In this document: one piece after another, positions 20,378-32,143 of the stretch
Layout: the number at the start of each line of letters is the position of its first letter
How positions within the stretch are numbered: the stretch's first letter is position 1
DNA from: Adenophora triphylla var. japonica
Taxonomy: Eukaryota > Streptophyta > Magnoliopsida > Asterales > Campanulaceae
Length of the DNA stretch: 64,000 nt
Direction: 5' to 3'
Assembly (NCBI GenBank): GCA_022495995.1
Contig: JAFEMH010002504.1
Location: forward strand, 154,501 to 218,500
Made by a program: the position numbers and the translations under genes
The notes under the pieces: generated by a model
Seen by the model: the letters and a program-made list of their open reading frames with translations, nothing else
The model's database searches: none
Told to the model about the DNA's origin: nothing

Positions 20378-23346
20378 ATGGCGGAAAGAGCGAGAAGAGG
20401 TCGTCGTCAAAGGGGCCCAGAGGCGATTGAACGGAGGTTGGACCTTCAAAGGAATTGCACTTCCTTTATGCCTTCGTCGAGGAATCCGAATGTGTTGTAT
20501 CCGGATCCGGAGGTGCACAACATGTGAGATAGGACCGCCGGGGAGGTAAGAAATCAATTTTGTCTTGATTCTTATTCGAATTGTTGTATGCTAGAACTAG
20601 GTTTTAGTTTTTCGCATATTTGGGGCTTTTTTTATTGCCATGCTTTTTTTTGTGAAATTCGTGATGAATTGTTGAAATTGAGCATGTAAGAAATGTGGGT
20701 ATGTGATTTTTGTGCAAAAATGTGGAGATTAGCTCTTATTTGTGAAAATAAAGTGCCTCTCTTTGAAATGCATGCTTTGGTGTTTTGTACCTTATGCTAT
20801 TTCTTGTGTGTACATTGTGAAAAATTGCCACGTAGGAACAGACTTTGTGTAAAGAGTGTGACGTGTGCCGTGTTTTGTGACGGGTTTTGTCTGAAAGTGT
20901 GTGCCGTGTAGGGACGGACTTTTTGAAAATGTGTCATGTAGTGTGTGCCGTGTTTTTGTGACGGACTTTGTGGGGAGTTTTTGTGCAATGTGCGCCGTGT
21001 TTCGTGACGGGGTTTTTTGAAAATGTGTCGTGTAGGGCCTAATCCCTCTTTTGAGAAAATTTGTATAGTGTGTGCCGTGTTTTGTGACGGACTACATGGG
21101 GAAAATTATGTGCAATTTGTGCCATGTTTCGTGACGGGTTTTTTTTTGTTTTGCCGTGTTGGGACGGACTTTTTATGCTTTGTCGTGTTGGGACGGACTT
21201 TTATGCTTTGCCGTGTTGGGACGGACTTTTTATGCTTTGCTGTGTTGGGACGGACTTTTTATGCTTTCGTTTCCTTTTGGTATTTTGCATTAAGTACTGT
21301 GATTGACGTACCTTTGCTGTGTTTACCTGCAGGATGAGGGGCCTTTATCCAGAAAGGCAAAGAAGATGAAGTCTCGGGGGTCGCTCGAGGATGTAGTTGA
21401 GCTGTGGCAGCATTTGCCGGACATCTCCAGGGAGGGTAGACCGAGTCCTAAGAGGCTGGTCTTTGGTTCTGGTTTGGGCGCGTTCGTTGAGAACCTTGCC
21501 GGGATTGCAGAGATGAGGAAGAACAAGAGTATCTTCCTGGCCTTGTCTGAGTACTGGTGGGACACCACGCATACCTTCCATCTGAGCTGGGGAGAGGTGA
21601 CGGTGACTCCCACCGACTTTGCTGCGATTACTAGGCTTTCCTTCAAAGGAGGGCCAGTGAGATGGCGGGACAGGATGTCCGATGGGACGCTGGCAGAGCT
21701 GCTGGGCTTCGCGCCTTCTCCTCGTAGGGGCCTGGGCATGTTATATGGTGATGTGGAGGCGCAGATTACGGTCAACATCGGGGCCTATCGTCGGGGCACC
21801 GGCTTGGTGACGGCTGAGCAACTGGCGCGCTCTTTCTTGTGGTTCGCTCGTTCCAAGACTTTGTTCTCGAATCACTCTGCCTCGGCTCCTTTTCCTCTAG
21901 TGGAGAGCTTGGTGGATTTGGGGAGAGTTTGTGAGATTGCTTGGGGCGAGGCGGGCTTGGCCGAGCTCTATTTTTCCTTGGACTGGTTTAGCCGAGGCGT
22001 GGCCAGTTCTCTGGGATGCTTCGATTTTGCGTTGGAGGTATGAGTTAATTGCTGTTTGTGATTTAGCAGTTTTTCATTTCTCCGTCTTCTTTCGCCCTGA
22101 GCTTTATCTGTTTTTGTTGCAGGTGTGGTTTTATGAGATCTTTCGGTGTTTTCCGTGGGATCGGGATGCTGAGCCATGGGGGCCTATCCTACTATGCTGG
22201 GTTGGGCCCGTCCGTTGAGGAGGAGGAGGACGGTCAGGGGAAAGCTCACCATCACCTATAGGGATGTGCAGGAGTTCTTGGAGAGAGACAGCCCGGCAGA
22301 ATTTGAGCTGTACCCCTGGGCTCGGTATGGCGGTAACGAGCTCGAGGGTGGTCCCATGGTAACGGTGCAGAGGAAGAAGCTGCGGGGCCTGTCTTTTGAT
22401 GTCATGTACTTGGGGGAGAGGGTCTTCTGGCAGCATGGCCCAGGTGTGCCCCCTATGGCTCCGAGGGATCCACCCTTTGGGATGATGCATCCCCGCGACA
22501 TGGACGTGCTGGAGTACGACAGGTACCTGGGCGGCGTGAGTGCCGAGGAGTTTGTTTTGTATGGCGAGGAGTACGGGGCCTACGTCAGGAGGAAGCTAAG
22601 GACGCCATAGGTGTTGGCGAGGAAGAGGCGGGATGGCCCACCACGTCCCCCAGATGTTACGGTGCCTGGGCCGGACTTCACCTATGTACGCGGGGATTCG
22701 TCGAGGCGGAGGGTGTCGGTACCCATCCCTGAGCAGGCTCCGACTGCCTATCGGGTTGACTCGGATGCTCCGGTTAGTGTGCTTACTCTTTTCCATCTTG
22801 GCATCTTTTCTGTATTTTTCTCTTTTTGTTGAGTATAACTGTATCTCTTTAGCTGAGCGTTTCTTTGGCTGTTTGCTTGTGCAGGTCTCGGGGAGATCCT
22901 TTGACACGTTGACCCACCATTTTATGGGGATGCGATCCTTTGCGAAGAAGATGGCGGGGAAGCTGTCTTACAAGTCCTCGCGGCGTGTGCCGGCATACGA
23001 GCTGATTCCTTCGAGGCATTCTGTGGACGTTCCTTCGTTGACAGCTAAGCCAGGGCCACAGCAGGAGGGACCCGTTCCGGGGCGACATAGTATGGATGCA
23101 GGGATGTCTGCGGGGGTCCAGAGACCGCCGATTTTTCATCAGTTCTTGCCTACGCAGGAGGCTCAGGGAGAGGGTTCGTCAGCGCCTCCCTTCTTTGATC
23201 CTTTCACCGGGTTTGATCTCGCGGATTACTTCGAGTACTTGCCTCAGGAGGGGGTCCAGTATTCGGATGATGAGGGCGTGACTGGCGAGTTTGCCAAGCT
23301 GCCTGACTTCTCGTTTAATGAGGTCGATGATGATGAGTCGGAGTAG
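20378..23346 (+). pseudogene. Antisense gene 1 of D: four-exon plant mobile domain (PMD) protein
   Basis: The proposed exons are 20378-20545, 21333-22037, 22123-22772 and 22885-23346, all with GT..AG borders. Exon 1 gives a basic N-terminus (RARRGRRQRG). Exon 2 has the PMD signature LSEYWWDTTHTFHLSWGE and VTVTPTDFAAITRLSF. Exon 3 contains LYLGERV-like and VPIPEQAPTAYRVD motifs shared with C. Exon 4 ends in an acidic tail. It is inactivated by a TGA at 20525-20527, a frameshift near 22180 (exon 3 is 650 nt against 648 in C) and a TAG at 22608-22610 where C has CAG. A polyadenylation signal AATAAA lies near 23419. It is antisense to D. Intron 1 holds a short tandem array. The PMD family link is well supported; the role in the element is unknown. 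Confidence 0.83.
21144..21270. repeat. 30-bp tandem array in intron 1 of the PMD gene of D
   Basis: About four copies of GCCGTGTTGGGACGGACTTT plus TTATGCTTT, preceded from 20850 by degenerate copies of GTGCCGTGTTTTGTGACGG. C also has a tandem array in the same intron, with unrelated sequence. Confidence 0.8.
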
Positions 23347-23674
23347 GGCTCATTTGCTTTCCCTCTTTCCATTTTTTTGTTTTTTTTTTGTTTAGCAACA
23401 GACATTTTGGTACCTGTAATAAAACACTTGTATTTGCACAGCAAAGTATTTTATTTTAAGATGTAATGTCGTATTTTGTGATTCCTGGGGATTGTCCTAG
23501 GAATTGTTGCTAGTTTATTATTTGTGCATGCCACGTGAGCTGGGAGTGCGTTTGTGGGTAGTGTATGCTTGCCGGAAATGGCTTTGGCCAGAATTTGGGC
23601 AGTTTGGAGCAAGGTCCTGCTGGGAACAGTGGTTGTTGTACTGTTTGCTGAAAATGTGGGACCAAGGTGCAAGA

Positions 23675-23720
23675 AGGTCCGTACGGACCACATAGGATGC
23701 AAAAAGGTCCGTACGGATCT
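23675..23720. promoter_or_regulatory. Palindrome pair upstream of antisense gene 2 of D
   Basis: AGGTCCGTACGGACC at 23675-23689 and AGGTCCGTACGGATCT at 23705-23720 are 30 bp apart. The pair ends 116 bp before the ATG at 23837. The near-identical spacing to 20167-20213 suggests a duplicated promoter block. Confidence 0.8.
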
Positions 23721-23836
23721 TCTTTGTTTTTGGGGAAAGGATAAGTGTTTTCAGGATGTCTGAACTTTCCCCACTCCCCATTTGCAGTCATTTCGAGCTT
23801 TCTTCCCCATTTTCTCTAGGAACCTCCATTTTTGCC

Positions 23837-25360
23837 ATGGATTCTTCGTACGTTCCAAGAGTTTTGCCGAGTCTTTTGAAGGAGAGGCAAGCATACTTCC
23901 TTGAGCGGATGAAAATGTGGATGCGACACCGTATGAGGCACCATAGGCAGGCTTTCGAGGTGAGGTTTCGACTCTGCTCGGTTTGGTCCCTTAAGGAGTT
24001 GGTTCCTGATTGGGAATTGTTGCGGGCTGCCGCGAAGTTCTGGGACGTTAGGAGGCATGTGTATAGCTTCTCCTACAATGAAGTGACGCCCACTTTTGAG
24101 GATTTTCGGGCTTTGATGGGAGGGCCGGAGGTGGAGGCCATCTCGCTTCTTTTGATTGGCGGTGTTGCCGTGAGCGTGAAGCTTGCATGTTTTCTTCAGA
24201 TTTTGTTGGAAGAAGTGCAGGGTATGACCTTTGATTCGGGTCACATTGACATTTATGCGCTGCCGGAGCGGTGTATGAGCGATGACGAGAGTGACGTCTC
24301 GTGGGATGCATTTGCCTTGTGCGTGATAGCGACGCTTTTCATGGTTGGCTCCCTTAGGGTATGCAACGGCGCTTTGCTGGATGTGGTAGGGCACTGCAGG
24401 GCCGGAGAGGATATTGTGCCATTGGTGCTGGGGGAGACCCTTCACGGAATTGATCGTCTGGCGACTGGAGATAGGTTTATGAGAAGGGGAAGCCCCGCTT
24501 TGCTCACTTTGTGGTTGCGAGAGAGACTTCAAGATATGCGTGAGGCTCCGACGTCGTTTTGCCCGTGGACATTTGCTCAGCGTCCTCTTGTATTGGATAT
24601 GGATCAGTCTGCCTGGGAGAGATGGATGGCACAGCTTGGCACGCATCAGATCCGTTGGTGGGTTCTGCACTGGGGGATTGAGACTAGGAGGGCCTTTCAG
24701 GAAGGGTCCTATGTTGTCAGAGTTCCTGGTTTGTCTTGGTCCTCCTTCTACATTCCGTCGCTTGTTTCCCGGTAGTTCGGGATGAGGCAGGAGCCTTTGC
24801 TGGGCTGGGATGACCTTGCCACTGCGGAGGTAGCTCCTCTTTGTATGGCAGCTCTGGGTGCTCTTTTGTATTTCCTGAGGGTATGGAAGTATTCTGCTTT
24901 CCCTCCTGTGGTGATCCTTCAACGTCGGGAGAGCATTGTTTTGACCATCGAGTACCTGGATTGGTACGAGCAGCGTGTTGGGCAGTCCCAAGTGGTTTTG
25001 GGGAGCAGGCGTGAAGCGATTCTGGGTCCCGATTGCTGTCGCAGCTACTACCTTAGGAGTGCCAAAGCTTGGTCTGACCCTCGGGATGTTACGGGAGACT
25101 CTTTGTTTGACTACGAGAACAGAGTTGACCGACTGATGGAGAGAGGTCCTCTTTTGCAGACTCGCAGGGAGGAGATCCGAGCCGAAGCACGAGCGAATGA
25201 AGCCCTGTGAGTGACTAGATTGTTTGACTCTACGGGGAGGACCCCTAATCTCGGATTGAGAGAGACAGAGCTGGATCGCGTGGAGCGAAAGAAGACTCGC
25301 CGGGGACGAGGGAAGAAAGGGAAGAATGGCGAGGGGACAAGCGCAGATGGCGCGGAATGA
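23837..25360 (+). pseudogene. Antisense gene 2 of D: mobile-domain-like protein
   Basis: A single-exon frame of 508 codons from ATG 23837 (context TTTGCCATGG) to TGA 25358-25360, antisense to D. It aligns with 7041-8540 of C throughout. Motifs: LKELVPDWELLRAAAKFWDV, NEVTPTFEDFRALMGG, WDAFALCVIATLF, IVPLVLGETL, LLTLWLRERLQ and a basic C-terminus RRGRGKKGK. The pattern resembles plant mobile domain-like / DUF7745 proteins. Two stops, TAG 24773-24775 (CAG in C) and TGA 25208-25210, break it. No membrane segment or nuclease motif is visible. A 526-codon open frame on the opposite strand is a shadow. The function is unknown. Confidence 0.8.
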
Positions 25361-26030
25361 CCTCCTAGGTATCCATTCATTGCATTGCAAACACATTATT
25401 TGTTAAATGTATTAAGCTGTCTTTTAGCATGTTGTGATCTTGAGAGTAGACCGTGCTTGAACTCATCAAGAAATGTTGTAACCGTTAGTGATTTGTGATT
25501 TACTTTTAAAGCTTTATCGAGACGCAAGATCTCTTGTTCACCTTTTGTTTCTTTTGTGAGCCTTGATGGCGTCCAGCTTTGGACCCTTCTATAGTATTTG
25601 CGGACTGAAGCAGCCTGGGCCTTGACAGCAATCCCCTTTTTGCTTGGGTTTTGTGTTTGGATGGGAGGTTGGATGATCCCTTGACAAGTCGTTTTGACGG
25701 TCTTTTCCGTGGCTTCCTTTCCTCTTGCTTGTTGGCATCGGGCTCTTGACCTCTGTTTTTTGTAGCTTCTGCTTGAGCTTATTTTTTTTTTGAAAGCTTC
25801 TGCTGGAGCTCTTTTTTTTTTTGAAGCGCGTGAGGGAGAAGGCAAGCCCCTAGCTTGGAAGTTGACATGGGTCAGTCGTTTTGATGTTGAGTGACCTTCA
25901 GATGTCCTTTGATGTTGCCGCCGTCGTTTGACTTGGTCAAGGTGATATCGGGGGCATGCTCTTGGAAAGTGCGTAGTTTGATGGAGGTCTTGATTGACAT
26001 TCAAACTTTTGACTTTTTTGTGTGTTTTTA
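25361..26030 (-). other. D spacer between antisense gene 2 and module 1
   Basis: A minus-strand open frame of 236 codons covers 25396-26106, but it starts inside the E LTR and shows low-complexity Lys/Ser content. I treat it as non-coding. The 18-nt block at 25450-25467 is shared with C 6921-6938. Confidence 0.5.
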
Positions 26031-26085
26031 GACCGGACCAATTAAGGTTACCTACGTTCCCCCGGACTAGAGGGCTCAGGTCTGC
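26031..26085 (-). other. Structured module 1 of D, cut by E
   Basis: On the minus strand: GACCTGAGCCC, loop, GGGGGAACGTAGGTAACC, then GGTCCGGTC. The upstream part (AAACTAC) is on the other side of E at 39808-39816, so the Sirevirus landed inside this module. The target duplication TCTGC is at 26081-26085 and 39803-39807. Confidence 0.75.
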
Positions 26086-27577
26086 TGTTGGTCCCAAAGG
26101 TGGCAATAAGGGTGAAAATACATCTAGAGGGGGGTGAATAGTTGTTACAAATTTTTCGCCCTCGATTTAAAACTAAACCTCTACGCTTACAAAACCTCTT
26201 GCAGTGTATAAGAAACTGCAAGTAGAGTTGTAAAATGCACAGCGGAATATTTGAATATACCAGCGGTTTTGAGGGGCGGTTTTGATAAGCGGTTTTAGTG
26301 CAATTTTCTGAGCTGTTGTAAACTGAAAGTGAGGTTTGACAATGTTAACTCCAAACACAATTTCACAATAATGGATATCTAAATAAAGATCAAACAGAGA
26401 GAAATGTAGATAATCAGTAAGCACAAGAAATATAAATGCAGAAAGTAAGAACACAATATTTGGAGTGGTTCAATCGATAAACGATCTACGTCCACTACCA
26501 AGATGGTTAGTCTTGGATTTCTAAGAGAGATTTTATATTGAGTATGAGAGATTACAAAGTACAATGAGTAATACTCAGATCTAAAATTTTTTCTATGAAG
26601 AACAAATCCTAAGACTATAACCAGTGTATCTCAAGTGATTAATCTATGTGATTAAACAAGTGAGGTGTGTGTGTGAGAACAAGATCAAGGCTCTTTAAAT
26701 CTGTGAGATGTAGAGCACAATGATTCTTGAATGTGTTAAGGCTTGATTTCTGGGCTGGGGAATATTTCTTGAAGTATGAAGATGAAGATTCAAAGGACTT
26801 ATGAATTTCTGGGCAGGCTTCAGCTTCTTATGAACTCACAGCAAATCAATTTCTCAAGCAATCTTCAAATGGTGAAGATTGGGGGTATTTATACCCAAGC
26901 ATCTCAAATATAGCCGTTGGACACAGCTGTTGTAAGTACAGTCCTTGATGCTTTTCCATTGGTCCACAGCAACCACTTTTGTCCTTTGGAACTGTTGATG
27001 CAGGTAAAGCTGATCAGGCTCCAGCTGCAAGCAATAAGGTTAGGACACCTGTCACCTTTTCAAGATCCTTGCAGATCTTCTCTGACATTGAATCACGTGA
27101 CAAGATATGGTGGTTAACATTTGATATAGCTGACGTGGATTCCAACGGTCAATGAGGTTCACTTCAAGTCTCAAACATTGGAGCGGTTCTGGTGTGCATG
27201 CGGTTGGATATATGCGGTTCCACCAGGAGCGGTTGCAAGGTGCGGTCAAAGTACTAGAACTGCACAAGTGCGGTTCACTAAGGTTGTTGCACTGAGGAGC
27301 TCAAGAAGCGGTTTCAAAGAGGAATTACACAAGCGGTTCTGCAAGTGCGGTTCTGAAGAGCGGTTTTGAAACAACTTGAACTGCAACCCTCAGATCCAAT
27401 GATTCTTGTGCCAGTCTTCAAGCCTAAATTTAACCTATTCTACAAAATGGACTAAGCTAAAAAATTGAAGTCTAAGGTTCATTACATAGGGTCCTAAAGT
27501 CCTTAAAATAGACAGGAGGTTATGGTATCGATCAAATCTAATACAAAATAGGAGGGTTAAAACATGCATACCCAACA
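26086..27577 (-). repeat. 3' LTR of E
   Basis: 1492 bp, TGTTGGTCCC to ATACCCAACA on the plus strand. It contains 12 GCGGTT hexamers, all on the plus strand, clustered at 26260-26300 and 27180-27370. Confidence 0.95.
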
Positions 27578-27595
27578 ATCTCCCTCTATTTGGTT
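27578..27595 (-). promoter_or_regulatory. Polypurine tract of E
   Basis: AAATAGAGGGAGAT on the minus strand abuts the 3' LTR start at 27577. Confidence 0.85.
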
Positions 27596-28097
27596 GATGC
27601 CATTACCTACTACAGCAAAAGCAAACATTGTACTTGGTAAAACATGTCCATAAGAATTAACATGGTAAGTCATGTCCCAAGTCAATGTACACACTTAGCT
27701 TAAGCTATAGATTTATATACTATCTGAAAGATAAACACTTATAATATGGAAAGTATAGAAATGCATTCAGTGCACTTAAAAAAATATGAGTTTAAGTATA
27801 AATTGCAGTTTAAACTGAATGTTTAAACATCAATTCAAATGAATGATTTTTAAGTTGAAAAATATTTGAATGAGGTTTAAGACCATAAGCGGTTTCATTG
27901 TTCTACAAACAAGCAGTTTGATATGAACAAGGTTTTGGAACCATGATGCAATTTCCATTAATTCCTCAAGTGATTACAAAACAGAAATGAAAGAAAATTA
28001 CAAGGTTACAAAGGCAAAAACAGAATAAGTTGGACAAAGAAAAATACAATGAGAGTGCGATCCAACTTACGCAAGCGGTTCAAAAAGGAAAAGCGGT
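27596..28097 (-). other. 3' untranslated region of E
   Basis: AT-rich non-coding sequence between the extra ORF stop and the polypurine tract. Several GCGGTT copies are present, for example near 27890 and 28075-28095. Confidence 0.6.
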
Positions 28098-31000
28098 TTA
28101 CTGCTGGGGCAGCTTGTTGACTTCATGATCTGCTCCACTGGTCCCAGCTCTTGATTGGTCAGGTGCAAATGCTTTCCTTAATATTCTCACTTCTTCTGCG
28201 GTTCTGGTGAGGGTAGCTTCAAGCTTCTTTAAGGCATTCACAGAATGGGCAGAAGTGGCATTTGTGGCACCAACCGCTTTGGTATTTTCCACAAGATTGT
28301 CTCTGATAGTATCCAGCTGAACATGGAGGGAAGAGTAAAGGGAATTGAAGATGGTGTGTACTTCCTCCTGAACAGCAGCGGTTTGAGCTTGAATGGCCTG
28401 TTCCATAGGTTCAAGATCAACAGATACCTTCAGGGAGGTTTTGAGTTCATTGACAGTTGAGCCAAGTTTGGAGTTGAATCCTTCCCTGAGGTTGTCCAGG
28501 CGGTCGTTGAATTCATCTTGTATTTCATTCAGCTTTGCCTTTACTTCTCCAGCAATAGTATCAAGATTGACCTTAGAATCCACCTTGAATATATCAATCT
28601 GTTCCAAGACTTCTTCACGCAGAGAATCCAAAGCGGTTTGGACAATTTGAGCCTGCTGCGGTCTGGAGTCAAGGAAACCAAGAAATTTCTTGCCAAGCTC
28701 CCCAAGATCCTTCTCTAAGGAATTGCAGATATTTTCTCTAAGGTCAGTCAATATCTTGTCCAAGTCAGCGACTGATGCCTTGTCTCCTAAGGCTTTGACC
28801 ATTCCTTCTTCAACTGCAGATCTGATAAAGGAGGTGGTTTGATCATCTAGAGCAGTTGAGGAGGATGGAGCGGTTGGGATTTCTGTAGATCTCTCCCCCT
28901 TAATGGCATTAAGCAAAGAGGATTTAATGGCTTCCATCTCAAGGGAGTGAGAATCTACCTTGGCTTGGAGAGAGCGGTTGGATTCAATGAGGGAGGCATT
29001 GGATGCGGTAAGGGAAATGATGTGGCCTTGGTTGATTACAAGTTGGCCTTGGATGAGGTTTAGGGTTTGGAGAATTTGGGAGTATTCAGAGGGAGGAGCG
29101 GTTGAGGGTGACGCGGTTGTGAAGGTAGGAGGCGGTTGGAATTGGTTGGTTTCAGGTGCGGTTTGTGTTTTAGGAGGGATGTTTGGAGGAGGGGATTTTT
29201 GTCTAATTGGTGAGTTTTGAGGGGTTAAGGATTTGGCAGGAGAGTTTGATTTGGACCGGTCAGGTGTAGGTGAATGGGAGCGGTTTTGATTAGGGGAATT
29301 GTTTGGGGTTGGTTCATCCCTAATGGATTTGGATGTGGCATGTCCAGCAGAGGGCTTGGATTGCCATTGCTGATAGGCAGAATGAGTAGGGGTTTGGTTG
29401 GAGTGTTGTGAATTTATGGAATGGGAATGTTGGGGTGAGTTATATGGGGATTGAGAGGATAATGGTGAAAGAGATTTTCTGGGGGAAGGTGAAGGGGATT
29501 TTTGAGGTGATTGTGGAGGAGAATTTTTAGGAGTAGGAGGAGGGGAATTTCTGGGAGGTGAAGGAGAAGGTGAAGGTGGAATTGGTTTGCCCTTATTGGA
29601 TTTCTTTTTGGCCATCATCTTCCTTCTCTTCTGAGGTTTCTCCCCCTGAGTTGGTGCAGTTTTGATAGGGGAAGGAGTTTTGGATTTGGATTTGGAAGGA
29701 GAATTGGAAGGTGATTTGGAAGGGGATTTGTTGGGGGATTGGACTGGGGATTGAGCAGGGGATTGGACAGGAGAGGTTTGAGAAGTTGGGGGCAGTTGGT
29801 TCTCAGAAGGCGGTTCTTGATGAGAAGCGGTTCCATCTGTTGTGGATTTCCCTTTGGCCTGATATTTCTCAGCTTGCTCCTTGGCCAATCTGTCAATCTC
29901 ATTTTGGAGGAATTTCATTTGTTCCTCAACAGTCATTCCAGCCATATTATCCTTGGCTCTTCTTGCTTTGGAAACCAAGTTGGGAATACTTGGATCCTCT
30001 TCTTCTTCATCCTCTTCATCCACCAAATTCATTGGTTCAGACTACTTCTTCTACTTCTTCCTCTTAATAGGACCAGCTCCATCGTCAACTGTAGGCGGTT
30101 TGGTTGCTGGAGCATTTTTGGTCTTCTTAGCAAGCGGTTCTACCCTGACACTTGGCTTCCTAGACCGCTTGGCACCTTTAGCTTGAGGAGCAATTGTGGG
30201 GTCTCTCAACTCATAGGGCTCCTTCAAAGGGTAAGTATCTGCATCATACAAAGACTTGTATAATGCATCTCCATTAGCATACCTGAAGGAGTGGCATGCA
30301 AGCAATCCTAGGGAATCATCAGAGCAGTCTACCATCAGCTCTTTATTTTTGCTGACAATCTCATCCAGATGCTCAAAATCCATCAACAGAGCGGTTAGAA
30401 TCCTGCAAAATGGTCTCCACCTCTGATCTTCTCCCTTGACCTTGGACTGATAAGTCTCAACACTGTCTTTTATTTCCAAGTAGAGGAGTTTTGGCCAGTG
30501 TAGCTTGATCTCCATAAAGATAGCAGAACAATACATCCATTGTTGGGATGTAAAGTTGTTGTGATTTCCTGTCTTTCCACAAACTGATCTCCCAACTAGA
30601 TGTCCTATGTGGCTCATCAGCTCACCAAAACTCTTTCTGGGAATCTTCTTGTATCTCCTAGCCATGGTAACTACCTTGGCGGTTGCTAAAGCTGCATTGT
30701 CTTGAATAACTTGATCTACCTCTAAAGGAGCTCCACCAACTACAAATTTGAAAAGTCTTTTGATGTCGATGTAGTCAATGGACAGCTTTAGGCCTTCAAT
30801 AACTGCGGTTAGGCAGGGAACTTTTTGACCTCCTTCTAGAATCCTTGATCCTCTCTTGGCGGTTGCAAAGAACTGGTCTACAAAGGATGGCACTATGAAG
30901 TCTTGCTTCTTGGTGAAGAGTGGTAGGATGCCTGATACTCTGAGCTTCCTAAGCAGCTCCCTTCCTAAGGCATCTGATTTAAGTTCAGCCTCATTAACCT

Positions 31001-32029
31001 CCCATCCAGGTAGGAAGGTAGATGGATCCTACAAAGTTAAATTTTAAGAGTTAGATCCATTTTTGTATTCATAGTCACAAGTGGTTTGAGCACCAAGCGG
31101 TTAGGCAATGGTGCGGTTTGAAAATTTCAAACCCCAAGTGAACTATGAATATACAAAGATAATGAGGTTTTGAGAATAAAATTACTTAGTACGTGGCATT
31201 GTAATTCAAGGTTATCCCACACTACAAGCGGTGCTTAGAGAGGAATTTCTTGGTTTCCAGCCTATATACTTAGTAAAATCTCAAAAGAAATGAAGGAGGG
31301 AATTTAAACAACATGCGGTTTCAAATGATTTGAACAAGCGGTTTAGCATGCGGTTTTGCTTTGAAAGGAAGAAGCGGTTTTGAAGCATAAGTGTAGAAGC
31401 GGTTCGCATACAAGCGGTTTCAAAACCAAATGAAATCCAAAAAATTTGAAAAAGTTGAAAATTTTTCTAAGTGTTGAAAAACACTATGCAGATTGAAGGC
31501 ATCCAAAACATATGATTTTTCAAGAAAAGTACATGAGTTTCATGAAGAACACGAAGAACAGACATGAACACCAAGAACAGAGATTATTAAAAACTTAATC
31601 AAAATGAACAAATAGCATGTCAAAATGATCACATTGGGAAGGGGAACAATAATATATCATTAAAATATCAACCTTTACCCAGAATCATCCATAAAAATAA
31701 AGAACACAAAAGTGGGTTTTCAATATACGAAAACTGTAAATCTTAAAATCAGTGTTCAAAGAGGCCATTGATCATGAAATAAATTACAGAAACTGAATCT
31801 AAATAAGATTCCGAGTAAAACCTAACAAATTTCAAGGAAAATGATCAAGAAACAAGAGCAAAATCATCAAAAGTCAGAAGCAGGGCATACGAACAGACTA
31901 AGTGTTCAACCATGGCAGTTATGCAGAAATTTAGAGATTAGGGTTAGAAGGTGTTACCATTTCCAAGATAGGTTTCTTGGGTGCTCTAGCAACAGTGGAG
32001 GCTCTTTGCCTTTTTGAAGTTGTAGCCAT
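28098..32029 (-). pseudogene. Spliced env-like extra ORF of E
   Basis: Two exons on the minus strand: 32029-31958 (24 codons, starting ATTSKRQRAST after Met) and 31028-28098, joined in frame across a GT..AG intron of 929 bp. The first part (about 325 residues) is a globular domain resembling putative plant transposon protein domains. It is followed by a basic linker, an acidic stretch (DEEDEEEE), a long Ser-Pro rich region (SPSKSPSNSP type repeats) and a C-terminal coiled coil of about 250 residues. Position and Pro-rich plus coiled-coil layout match the env-like ORF of Sireviruses. No transmembrane segment is evident. Two TAG codons 9 bp apart (30051-30053, 30042-30044) separate the halves; otherwise the frame is clean. 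Confidence 0.78.
31029..31957 (-). other. Intron of the env-like ORF of E
   Basis: Donor GTAACA at 31957, acceptor TTTGTAG ending at 31029. Non-coding and rich in GCGGTT (plus strand), especially 31090-31430. Confidence 0.65.
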
Positions 32030-32143
32030 TTGATTGATGGTTGGAAAAATGGAGTTTTTCAAGGTTTTAGAGAGAGAAAGTGAAGTTGGTAGAAGGTACA
32101 AGTGCAGAGAGTTGGCAGAAAAAAAAAGAAAGAATTTCACCAA

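Noticed and set aside
23816..25396. 526-codon open frame on the minus strand opposite antisense gene 2 of D
   Set aside because: It lacks known domains, and the matching strand in C is not open in the same way; the plus-strand frame is the one conserved with C.
25396..26106. 236-codon minus-strand frame downstream of D pol
   Set aside because: It begins inside the E LTR, has low-complexity Lys/Ser content and lacks a counterpart of similar length in C.
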